Assembly (NCBI GenBank): GCA_016713175.1
Contig: JADJPQ010000009.1
Span: forward strand, 354,628-418,627
Direction: 5' to 3'
Length of the DNA: 64,000 nt
Origin: Planctomycetota bacterium
GTDB taxonomy: Bacteria > Planctomycetota > UBA1135 > UBA2386
The notes below the pieces were generated by a model. That model saw only the letters and a list, made by a program, of their open reading frames with translations, was not told the origin of the DNA and made no database searches. This document shows, one piece after another, positions 36,672 through 44,499 of the stretch. A program made the position numbers and the translations under genes. Position 1 is the first letter of the stretch; each line of letters begins with the position of its first letter.

Positions 36672-38864
36672 ATGCGTGCGCCGATCCTGCCACTGGTCCT
36701 GTTCGCGGTGTTGCCGTTGTCCGCCCAGGATCCGGCTCCCGATGGCGAGAGCCGCCGGCAGGCGCGCATCGGCAGGATCGAACCGGCGGCGGCGCCGCGG
36801 ATCGACGGCTGGCTCGAGGATCCGTGCTGGGCCGGTGCGCCGGCGATCGGCGAACTGACGATGGTCGAGCCTTGGGAGGGTCGCGAGCCAACCAACCCGA
36901 CGACCGTCAAGCTGCTGCACGATCGGCATGCCCTCTACATCGCGCTGTGGTGCGACGACCGCGATCCGGCGTCGATCCGGGCAACGCAGCGGGCGCGTGA
37001 CGCGCGGCTCGATCCCGACGACCGCGTCGAGTTGATGTTCGATCCGTTCGAGAACCGGAGCACGGCCTACTTCTTCCAGATCGGTCCGGGCGGCAGCCTC
37101 GGCGACATCCTGGTCTCGGCGAACGGCTCGCGCTTCGAGAAGCCGTGGGATGCGATCTGGTCCGGTGAAGCCCGGGTCACCGCACGCGGTTGGCAGGCGG
37201 AGATCGCGATCCCGTTCCGCAGCATCCCACGCAAGGCGGGCGCGACGAGCTGGGGCTTCAACCTGCGCCGCATCGTCCGCACCGCCAACGAAGAATACCA
37301 GTGGGCATCGCCGACGCAGTCGGTGCCGTTCTTCCGGGTCAGTGAGTTCGGCACGATCACCGGCTTCGGCGCGATCGACGATGGCATCGGTGTCGACGTC
37401 GTGCCGTTTGCGGCGGTGTCGGCGACGCGCGATCCGCGCGCGACGGACGACGATCCGCGCTTCGATCCCGATGCCGGCGGCGATGTCTTCTATCGGATCA
37501 CGCCGGAGCTGACGCTGGCGGCGACGCTGTTCACCGACTTCGCCGAAACCGAGGACGACGAACGGCAGATCAATCTCGACCGCTTCCCGTTGTTCTTCCC
37601 GGAGAAGCGCGACTTCTTCCTCGAGGGGTCCAGCTACTTCAGCTTCGGACCGGGCTCGGACGGCGGCCAGACGACGTTCCTGCCGTTCTTCTCGCGGCGC
37701 ATCGGCCTCGATCGCAGCGGCAACAAGATCCCGCTGCTGGCGGGGGTGAAGGTGACCGGCGAAGTCGGGCCCTGGGAACTCGGCGTGCTCGACGTCGAAA
37801 CCGAATCGACGGATGTCGTCGACGAGCGCAATCTGGCGGTGGTCCGCGTCAAACGATCGCTCGGCGAACAGACCGCGCTCGGCATCCTCGGGACGGCCGG
37901 GCGACCGACCGGCGATGGCGCCAACGGCGTCGTCGGCGCCGATTTCTACCACCGCTTCCAGCGGTTCTTCGGCGATCTCGACCTGCAGGTCTACATGAAT
38001 GGTGTCGTGTCGCAGTCGCGCGGTACCGGCGGCGATGGCGAGAGTTTCCAGGCGGAAGGGCATGCGACGGGGCGTGAGTGGCAGTTCCGCGCCGGTTCGC
38101 GCTGGACCGCGGTGGACTTCGACCCGGCGCTCGGGTTCGTGCAGCGTCGTGGCACGCGGCACTGGTACTTCACGCCGACCTGGCAGCCGCGGCTCGGCGA
38201 GGGCCATGGCATCCGCAACTTCGCGATCGAGGGCCGGCTGCAGCGCTTCGAGTCGTGGTCGGGCGATCGCCAGGAGATCGAGTACGGCTTCGACAAGCTC
38301 GGCGTCGAACTGCACAGCGGCGACGAGGCGGGCTTCTTCGTGCGGCGGCGTTTTCAGGCGGTCACCGAGCCGTTCGACCTGTTCGACGGCAGTTCGGTGA
38401 TCGCGATCGGTGACTATTGGACCACCCGCTACGGAATCAAAGTCGAGAGCAGCGAGGGGCGGCCGTGGAACGTGATCGCCGAGCTCGGCCGCGGCGACTT
38501 CTTCGACGGCGACAGCACCGACTTCGAAGTCGATTTCGCCTGGCGCACCGGGCCGCTGTTGCACCTGGCGCTCGGCTACGAAACCGCGCACGTCGATCTC
38601 GGGGCCGACCGGTCGTTCACGACGCAGATCGGCGAGGGGCGCGTCGACCTGCACTTCTCGCCGCGGGTGAGCCTGCGGACACTGGCGCAGTACGACAACG
38701 AATCGCGCGAACTCGGATGGCAGAGCCGGCTGCGGTGGATCGTCACGCCGGGGTCCGACTTCTTCGCGGTGCTCGGCGCCGGCTGGCTGCGGGAAGACGA
38801 CGATTCGCTGGTGCCGACGCGGCAGAGCCTGACTTGCAAGCTGCTCTGGACCATCCGCTTCTGA
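36672..38864 (+). CDS. CBM9-like/DUF5916 outer-membrane barrel protein
   Basis: 730 residues from the ATG at 36672 (36654 is an alternative six codons earlier). Signal peptide LPLVLFAVLPLSAQ. Residues about 25-220 form a CBM9-like domain (PRIDGWLEDPCWAGAPAIGE, RHALYIALWCDDRDPASIRA, DDRVELMFDPFENRSTAYFF). The rest is a DUF5916-type region with LDRFPLFFPEKRDFFLEGSS and many amphipathic strands ending in a C-terminal Phe (SLTCKLLWTIRF), as in outer-membrane barrels. Family members are thought to be envelope proteins with unknown substrates. It follows wecB by 31 bp. Confidence 0.85.
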   Translation: MRAPILPLVLFAVLPLSAQDPAPDGESRRQARIGRIEPAAAPRIDGWLEDPCWAGAPAIGELTMVEPWEGREPTNPTTVKLLHDRHALYIALWCDDRDPASIRATQRARDARLDPDDRVELMFDPFENRSTAYFFQIGPGGSLGDILVSANGSRFEKPWDAIWSGEARVTARGWQAEIAIPFRSIPRKAGATSWGFNLRRIVRTANEEYQWASPTQSVPFFRVSEFGTITGFGAIDDGIGVDVVPFAAVSATRDPRATDDDPRFDPDAGGDVFYRITPELTLAATLFTDFAETEDDERQINLDRFPLFFPEKRDFFLEGSSYFSFGPGSDGGQTTFLPFFSRRIGLDRSGNKIPLLAGVKVTGEVGPWELGVLDVETESTDVVDERNLAVVRVKRSLGEQTALGILGTAGRPTGDGANGVVGADFYHRFQRFFGDLDLQVYMNGVVSQSRGTGGDGESFQAEGHATGREWQFRAGSRWTAVDFDPALGFVQRRGTRHWYFTPTWQPRLGEGHGIRNFAIEGRLQRFESWSGDRQEIEYGFDKLGVELHSGDEAGFFVRRRFQAVTEPFDLFDGSSVIAIGDYWTTRYGIKVESSEGRPWNVIAELGRGDFFDGDSTDFEVDFAWRTGPLLHLALGYETAHVDLGADRSFTTQIGEGRVDLHFSPRVSLRTLAQYDNESRELGWQSRLRWIVTPGSDFFAVLGAGWLREDDDSLVPTRQSLTCKLLWTIRF

Positions 38865-38925
38865 TCGGGCATCGTCGCCCTTGTCCAATGTTCGCCATGC
38901 CACGCTGCCACTCGGGAGCCCAGTG

Positions 38926-40356
38926 ATGCGAGCCGCGCTGGTGGCTGCCGGGTTGCTGGTGCTCTACGTGGCCCTGGGCCAGAACGCGTTCCATGGCCTC
39001 GATGCCTACCACTATCTGGCGTTTGTCGATGCCGGTGAATTGCGCAACGCGCAGAGTGTCTTGTATCAGCCGGTGGCCTTCTGCTTCAGCCGTCTTTGCG
39101 CGCAGTACGGGTTGCCGGTGTACGAGTCGATGCGTCTGTTGTCGGCGATTGCCGCGACACTCGGCGTCGCCGCGGTGTACGGCGTGGCCAAGACCCTCGG
39201 GCTTGCCGACCGTGCCTGGCTGGTAGCGCTCGGTTGCGGGCTGACGCCGGCCGTCGTGCACGCGGCGACCGTGCTCGAGGTCGATGCGGTGCAGTATTGC
39301 TGTTCCTGCTTCGCCTGGCTGCCGTTCGCGCGGTTGCTGCGCGACAACACCATTGGCGCCGCGGTGGTCACCGGCGTCGCGACGGCGATTGCCGCGGGCT
39401 TCCATGCCGCCGGTCATCTTCTGGCGGCGACGCTGTGTGGTCTGCAGCTGACATGGGGCTGGCCGACGCGCCAACTGCGGCAGACCACGTCGCGCGCGGT
39501 GGTCCTGGCCATCACCCATGCCGGCGCCGCCGCGTTGTTGTTGTGGCTTGGTGGAGCGGGCGGCCAGTCGACGATGGCGACGAACACGGTCACGGTGGCG
39601 TTCCACGCCGAAGTGCTGCCGTCGGTGCTGGTTCACGAGTGGTTGCTGCCGTACCTGCCCTGGTGTGGCTTGACCCTGCTGGCGTTGTCTGGTCGAAGAA
39701 CGCGTGCCGCGGCCGTGGGATTGGCCGTCTGTCAGGGTGGCTATCTGCTGGTCACGACGTTGGTGCTCGGCTTGTTTGCGGCGACCGGCCCGGCGCTGCC
39801 GCACGGTGCCCGCGAGTTCGGGTCCTTTCTGCTCGGCATCGTGGTGCCGGCCGTGGTGTTGGCCGTGCAGGTGGTGCCGCGCAAGGTCGCCGTCGCCGCG
39901 GTGGCGGTTGCCGCCGCGGCGGCGGTGGCGCAGGTGCGGCTGCACGACTGGCCCGCCGACCCCGAGGGTTATCTCGCCGGCTGGCGCGAAGTGACTCGGG
40001 GCCAAGCCGTGCCGCTGCTGGTCGACGATGCCCAGGAGTGGGCGTGGCTCGCGCGCCGCGAGCCGCAGGTCAAGCCGCTGCTGGTGCGGGGCTACCTGGA
40101 GATCGAAGTGCCGGCGCAGGTGGCACGGGCCGGCATCGCGCTGCGGCCCGAGCACTACGAGGCTCAATTCGCCGTCTGGCAGCCGCGCGACGCGATGATG
40201 CCGGTGATGTTGATCAGCGCGCGCGCCATCGATCGGATGCGCGCTTCACCGGTGCCGGCGCTGGCGGCGTTCGCGCGTGACCGGCTGTTCCAGTCGTGCA
40301 CATTGCAGCCGGTCGACGCGCTGGGTTTTCACGCCTTCCGGTTGTTGCCGAAGTGA
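38926..40356 (+). CDS. Polytopic membrane protein, possible GT-C glycosyltransferase
   Basis: 476 residues starting at the ATG at 38926 (GGGAG 8 nt before). About ten hydrophobic helices. After the first comes HGLDAYHYLAFVDAGELRNA, an acidic loop in the place where GT-C enzymes keep their catalytic Asp, then LYQPVAFCFSRLC. The last 110 residues (GWREVTRGQAVPLLVDDAQE, RPEHYEAQFAVWQPRDAM) would form an external globular domain. The layout resembles the gene at 34077 although similarity is weak. It is followed, 6 bp on, by the convergent methyltransferase. Confidence 0.6.
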   Translation: MRAALVAAGLLVLYVALGQNAFHGLDAYHYLAFVDAGELRNAQSVLYQPVAFCFSRLCAQYGLPVYESMRLLSAIAATLGVAAVYGVAKTLGLADRAWLVALGCGLTPAVVHAATVLEVDAVQYCCSCFAWLPFARLLRDNTIGAAVVTGVATAIAAGFHAAGHLLAATLCGLQLTWGWPTRQLRQTTSRAVVLAITHAGAAALLLWLGGAGGQSTMATNTVTVAFHAEVLPSVLVHEWLLPYLPWCGLTLLALSGRRTRAAAVGLAVCQGGYLLVTTLVLGLFAATGPALPHGAREFGSFLLGIVVPAVVLAVQVVPRKVAVAAVAVAAAAAVAQVRLHDWPADPEGYLAGWREVTRGQAVPLLVDDAQEWAWLARREPQVKPLLVRGYLEIEVPAQVARAGIALRPEHYEAQFAVWQPRDAMMPVMLISARAIDRMRASPVPALAAFARDRLFQSCTLQPVDALGFHAFRLLPK

Positions 40357-40362
40357 TCGAGG

Positions 40363-41325
40363 TCATCGCGGTCGCGCATGCACCATCACCGACGCCCCCC
40401 GACCGAACAGGCTCTCGGCGATACAGAACGGCACGCTCGCCAGCGTGACGCCGAGATAGGTCAGGTTGGCGAGGGCGCCCGCGAACCCCCGGTTGCCGCC
40501 GGGCCGCGACATCCGCGCCGGTGGATAGAGCCTCGGCACGATGCTGTTGGCGAGCGTCGTCGGATTGTCACGCAGGCAGTGATGGTTGGTCGCAACGACC
40601 GTGAAGCCGCAGCGTTCCAGCGTGCTGCACAGCGTACGTGCGCTGTAGTCGATCAGATGCCGTGGCACGTCGTAGCCGGCCCAGAAACGGCCGAGCAGCA
40701 TCGCCTGCCAGCTGTCGCAGTTCGGCACCTGCACGATGATGTCGCCGTCGGCCGCCAGCAGCGAGCGCATCGCTGCCAGGATCGGTTCGATCGGATGCAC
40801 GTGCTCGAGGAAGTGGTAGGCGGTGATCAGCGAGAACCGTTCGCCGGCGAGCGGGCAGTCGGTCAGGGTGCCCCGCAGCGCGCGGATGCCGCGTGCTTGC
40901 ACGGCCTGCACTGCCGGCGCCGACAGGTCCATGCCGGTCATGTCGTGTTCGCCGAGTGCTTCCAGGAACGAGCCGTCACCGCAGCCGACGTCGAGCACCC
41001 GCGGCTGCAGCCCGCGATGGCGCTGGGCCTCGAGCACCCGGCGGGCGAAGCGGACGTGGTCGCGCAGTACGAACATCCGGTAACGCTCGAGCAACCCGCC
41101 CTGCGCTGCCCGCTGCGGTTGCCGGTCGCTCGGGCCAACCCAGTAGTCGTCGGGGTAGTAACGGGCCAGCTGGTCGAGGGGCGGGATCGGGGCCAGGAAA
41201 TGCGCGCCGCACGCCTCGCAGCGCGCCACGTCGAAGCGTTCTGCGGTCGTGCGGAACAGTCGATCGCGCAGGCCACGCCAACGGATCTGCGTGCTGGTGG
41301 ACGAGCAGACGGGACAGCCGGCCAT
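40363..41325 (-). CDS. SAM methyltransferase with N-terminal zinc ribbon
   Basis: 320 residues from the ATG at 41323-41325. An N-terminal zinc-binding pair (MAGCPVCSS and VARCEACGAHFL) precedes a methyltransferase domain: PRVLDVGCGDGSFLEALG (motif I), MTGMDLSAPAV (motif II), FSLITAYHFLEHVHPIEP (motif IV region). Enzymes of this layout methylate nucleotide sugars or glycan ends in polysaccharide loci. Longer upstream frames exist but lack coding character. It faces the GT2 gene across 116 bp, sharing a promoter region. Confidence 0.88.
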   Translation of the reverse strand: MAGCPVCSSTSTQIRWRGLRDRLFRTTAERFDVARCEACGAHFLAPIPPLDQLARYYPDDYWVGPSDRQPQRAAQGGLLERYRMFVLRDHVRFARRVLEAQRHRGLQPRVLDVGCGDGSFLEALGEHDMTGMDLSAPAVQAVQARGIRALRGTLTDCPLAGERFSLITAYHFLEHVHPIEPILAAMRSLLAADGDIIVQVPNCDSWQAMLLGRFWAGYDVPRHLIDYSARTLCSTLERCGFTVVATNHHCLRDNPTTLANSIVPRLYPPARMSRPGGNRGFAGALANLTYLGVTLASVPFCIAESLFGRGASVMVHARPR

Positions 41326-41441
41326 CTTGGGGCGAGGAGCGTAGCGTGGCGGCAGCCTCGCCGGGCGCGGATTCACGAATGCTGGCCGAGACCGCGGGGT
41401 AAGCTGTTTCGCCCGCAATCGTCGCCCCGACCGTCGTTCGC

Positions 41442-42467
41442 ATGCCATTGCCCCGTGTCACCGCCGTCGTCGTCAACTGGAACGGCGGCGACATGCTCGC
41501 CGAGTGTCTCGCGTCCTTGTTCGCGCAGACCTGGACCGAACTCGAGATCCTGGTCGTCGACAACGGCAGCAAGGACGACAGCATCGCCAAGGTTCAAGCC
41601 CGCTGGGGTGATCGCCTCGTACTGATCCGCAACGCCAAGAACGAGGGTTTCGCGCGCGCCAACAACCAGGCGTTCGCAGCGGCGACCGGGGAGTGGGTGT
41701 TCCTGCTCAACAACGACGCGGTGGCGGCGCCCGATGCGATCGAACGGCTGATGGCGTTCGTGCAGGACCGGCCTGACGTCGGCACGTTGGCCTGTCGGAT
41801 CAATCGCTTCGAGGAACCGAACGTGTTCGACTCCACCGGGCTGCTGCTGTACCCGGATGGTGTCTGCCGGCCACGCGGCTGGCAGGAGAAGGACCTGGGC
41901 CAGTACGACCGGGCCGAGATGGTGCTGGCGCCACACGGCGCGGCTTGCGCCTATCGCAAGGCCACGATCGACGATGTCGGCGGCTTCGACGAGCCCTACT
42001 TCTGCTACCTCGAGGACTTCGATTTCGGCATGCGCGCGCAACTGCTGGGCTGGAAGTGCTGGTACGTGCCCGATTCCCGGATCCGGCACCACAAGTCGGT
42101 GACTGCTGGCAACTACTCGAAGTTCAAGGCCTATCACGTCGAGCGCAATCGCATCTGGAACGCGATCAAGCTGCTGCCGCGGATGATCCTGGTGATGAGC
42201 CCGTTGTTCACCCTCAATCGCTATCTGATGCAGGGCTACGCCGCGGCGACGCACACCGGCCTGTCGGCGGAGTTCATGAAGGAGTACTCCAAGCTGCAGC
42301 TTGCCTGGATCCTGTTGCGGGCCTACACGGCGGCGCTTTGGCGGCTGCCACGGATGTTGCGCGAACGCCATCGGCTGTCGAAGCGGCGCAAGATCTCGAC
42401 CCGTGAGTGGTACGACCTGATCAGCCGCTACAAGCTCGACGCCATCGAGCTGGCGCTCAAGTTCTGA
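41442..42467 (+). CDS. Family 2 glycosyltransferase (rhamnosyltransferase-like)
   Basis: 341 residues. GT-A fold of the WbbL/RfbF type: VTAVVVNWNGGDMLAECLAS, LEILVVDNGSKDDSIA, NEGFARANNQAFAAATGEW, the DxD-like LLNNDAVAAPD, and the acceptor-side EDFDFGMRAQLLGWKCWYVP followed by SRIRHHKSVTAG. It would transfer an activated sugar in the cytoplasm onto a lipid-linked or surface glycan. The C-terminal 90 residues are basic and may lie on the membrane. Its 3' end overlaps the convergent methyltransferase by 40 bp. Confidence 0.93.
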   Translation: MPLPRVTAVVVNWNGGDMLAECLASLFAQTWTELEILVVDNGSKDDSIAKVQARWGDRLVLIRNAKNEGFARANNQAFAAATGEWVFLLNNDAVAAPDAIERLMAFVQDRPDVGTLACRINRFEEPNVFDSTGLLLYPDGVCRPRGWQEKDLGQYDRAEMVLAPHGAACAYRKATIDDVGGFDEPYFCYLEDFDFGMRAQLLGWKCWYVPDSRIRHHKSVTAGNYSKFKAYHVERNRIWNAIKLLPRMILVMSPLFTLNRYLMQGYAAATHTGLSAEFMKEYSKLQLAWILLRAYTAALWRLPRMLRERHRLSKRRKISTREWYDLISRYKLDAIELALKF

Positions 42468-43423
42468 ACGGGTTTTCGTCCGGTGACGAACAGCGTGGCG
42501 GCCAGACGGTGCGCTTCCGGGAAGTGCTGCACGAGCAGGTCGCCGAACTTCAGCGGAAACAACAGCGCGGTCGCCAGGCCCTTGATCGCCACGTAGCCAC
42601 GAGGAAACCGGCAGCCGGAGAGCACGTAGGCCCATTCGGTGAGCAGGTTGACCATCGCCGAACACGGTCCGGCATGGATGCCGGTGGTGACGTCGGTGAA
42701 GGCCGCGAACTCGGCCTCGAGGCCCTGGCGTGACCAGCGCCGGTAGTCGCCCGGGTGACCGTGATAGGGGAACAGGAATGGCACGGTGAAGTAGAATCGT
42801 CCACCGGGGGCGAGGACGCGCAGCGTCTCGGCGATGACCTTGGTCGGCTGCACGAGATGTTCGAAGACCACTTCGGCGAGCACGCCGGCAAGGCTGTCGT
42901 TGGCGAACGGCAGCTGGTGCGCATCGGCAACCACGTCGACGCCAGGAAAGTCGTCGACATCGAGGTGGATCGCGCCGGGCAGATGTTGCACGCCGCTACC
43001 GATCACCAGCAGTGGCCGCGGGCCGTCGGTCAGGGCGCGGCGCGCGGCGCGCCACGAGCTGCCCGGCGAGAACTCGGAACTGATGATGCGCCGGACGGCA
43101 GCGAGGAAGCGGTTCCGGCGACGGTAGCCGGAGACCATCGAGCGGCCATCCGGAGTCACCAACTGGCGACGCGTGGCGTTGGCCTGATCGAGAAACTGCA
43201 CGAGATCGCCGCGGCAGCCATGGCTGCTGCCGCAGGTCTGGCACTGCAGGTCGGCGCCAAGGTCTTGGAGCGGGCCCTTGCACACCGGGCAGGCCAGCGT
43301 GGACCACCATTCGGGCCGGCGAGGCGAGGTTGGCAAGGGCGCGGCAGCATGGTCGGTAGGTCCGCTGCGAGCAAGGCGCCTGGCATCGCCCGATCGTCCC
43401 CACCGCCGATCAGTCCTTGGCAC
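42428..43423 (-). CDS. SAM methyltransferase with Trm112-like zinc ribbon
   Basis: 331 residues from the only available ATG. The first 35 residues may be untranslated if a later start is used. A four-cysteine ribbon follows (LACPVCKGPLQDLG and LQCQTCGSSHGC), then a methyltransferase: PLLVIGSGVQHLPGAIHLDV, VDVVADAHQLPFANDSLAGV, EVVFEHLVQPTKVIAETLRV, PGGRFYFTVPFLFPYHGHPG, DYRRWSRQGLE. Motif I is GSGVQHL rather than GxGxG. This ribbon-methyltransferase layout is common in glycan clusters. Its 3' end overlaps the GT2 gene by 40 bp on the other strand; its 5' end overlaps the peptidase gene by 14 bp. Confidence 0.82.
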   Translation of the reverse strand: MPRTDRRWGRSGDARRLARSGPTDHAAAPLPTSPRRPEWWSTLACPVCKGPLQDLGADLQCQTCGSSHGCRGDLVQFLDQANATRRQLVTPDGRSMVSGYRRRNRFLAAVRRIISSEFSPGSSWRAARRALTDGPRPLLVIGSGVQHLPGAIHLDVDDFPGVDVVADAHQLPFANDSLAGVLAEVVFEHLVQPTKVIAETLRVLAPGGRFYFTVPFLFPYHGHPGDYRRWSRQGLEAEFAAFTDVTTGIHAGPCSAMVNLLTEWAYVLSGCRFPRGYVAIKGLATALLFPLKFGDLLVQHFPEAHRLAATLFVTGRKPVQNLSASSMASSL

Positions 43424-44396
43424 CGACGTGCTGCTTCCACAGCGCCTCGAGCTCGGGCAACGTCAGGCCGTAGACCTCCCGCACCAGCTCCTTCGAGTCG
43501 TCGAGTCCGCGGCCATAGCCGTAGCCTTTGGCCGCAGTCTTCAGGAACTGCTGGAACTTGCCGGCCACCGGCTCGAGCTTGGTGTTGATCAGGAAATCCA
43601 GCAGCGCCCCGGCCTGGGCGTAGTTGCGCCGACCGTGGCCCTTCTTGTCGCCCAGCAGCGACGGAATCGCGCAGAACTCGGTCAGCGGGTAGTAGTCGCC
43701 GCGTTTGAGTTCGTTCTTGATCGTGCCGGCCGGCTTCTCACCGACGGACTTCTTCTCGAAGTAGACCGCCAGGCCCTCCTGGAACCAGGAACCGACGCCA
43801 CGCACTTTGTGGCAGGCGCCGACGATCTGGTGGGTGGCCTCATGGAACACCACCGCCGAACGCGGCGAGTCGTAGTAGCACGCGTAGTAGGCCGAGGTGG
43901 CGTGTCCGGCGGTGGCCTTGGCCTCCTCCTCCGACCAGCCGGCGGCGATTCCGCAGAACCGGTAGTACTCCTCAGGCGTGGCGAAGATGTAGCAGGTCAG
44001 CAGATGGTCGAGGTCCTGGAACGGCAGTTCCTTCTGCACGAATCCGTACAGCTCTTCGAGTGTCGTCGCGTACTTCTTGCAGGACGTGGTCGGGCCATTG
44101 GTGAACAGGATGTAGTGGTCGCTGGTGACCGCCTGCCACTTGGCGAGGTATTTCTTCTGCTCGCCCTGGTTCTGATCGATCTTGGGGTTCCAGACGCGCG
44201 GCAGCAGATCGCGTTTGACCTGCTCGAGGCGCTTGGCGATCTCCTCGGGTTTGGCGGTTCTCGCGGTCTGCGGTGGGTTGTCGGGCTCTGGCGTGTGAGG
44301 CGCCGCCGGCGCCTCGGTCGTTCCGGTCTGTGCGTTCACCGATAGCACGGACAGCGCGAACAGGGTGACAGACAGCAAAGACGACGATACGCGCAT
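43410..44396 (-). CDS. Exported DUF1570-like zinc metallopeptidase
   Basis: 328 residues from the ATG at 44394-44396, which opens a signal peptide (SSLLSVTLFALSVLSVNAQ). The catalytic signature is intact: AVVFHEATHQIVGACHKV (HExxH) and, 12-20 residues on, GSWFQEGLAVYFEKKSVGE with the third-ligand Glu, as in gluzincin-type DUF1570 proteins of planctomycetes. The upstream region HYILFTNGPTTSCKKYATTL corresponds to the usual N-terminal domain. Three or more cysteines suggest an oxidising compartment. The substrate is unknown. Confidence 0.85.
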   Translation of the reverse strand: MRVSSSLLSVTLFALSVLSVNAQTGTTEAPAAPHTPEPDNPPQTARTAKPEEIAKRLEQVKRDLLPRVWNPKIDQNQGEQKKYLAKWQAVTSDHYILFTNGPTTSCKKYATTLEELYGFVQKELPFQDLDHLLTCYIFATPEEYYRFCGIAAGWSEEEAKATAGHATSAYYACYYDSPRSAVVFHEATHQIVGACHKVRGVGSWFQEGLAVYFEKKSVGEKPAGTIKNELKRGDYYPLTEFCAIPSLLGDKKGHGRRNYAQAGALLDFLINTKLEPVAGKFQQFLKTAAKGYGYGRGLDDSKELVREVYGLTLPELEALWKQHVGAKD

Positions 44397-44499
44397 GGAT
44401 GTCCACTCTTGACGGCGAGGGACAATACGGATCACGTCGGCAAGGGGCAACACGCCCACTCCTGTTTCGCGTCATCGCCATCGTCCGCCGGCGTCTGGC

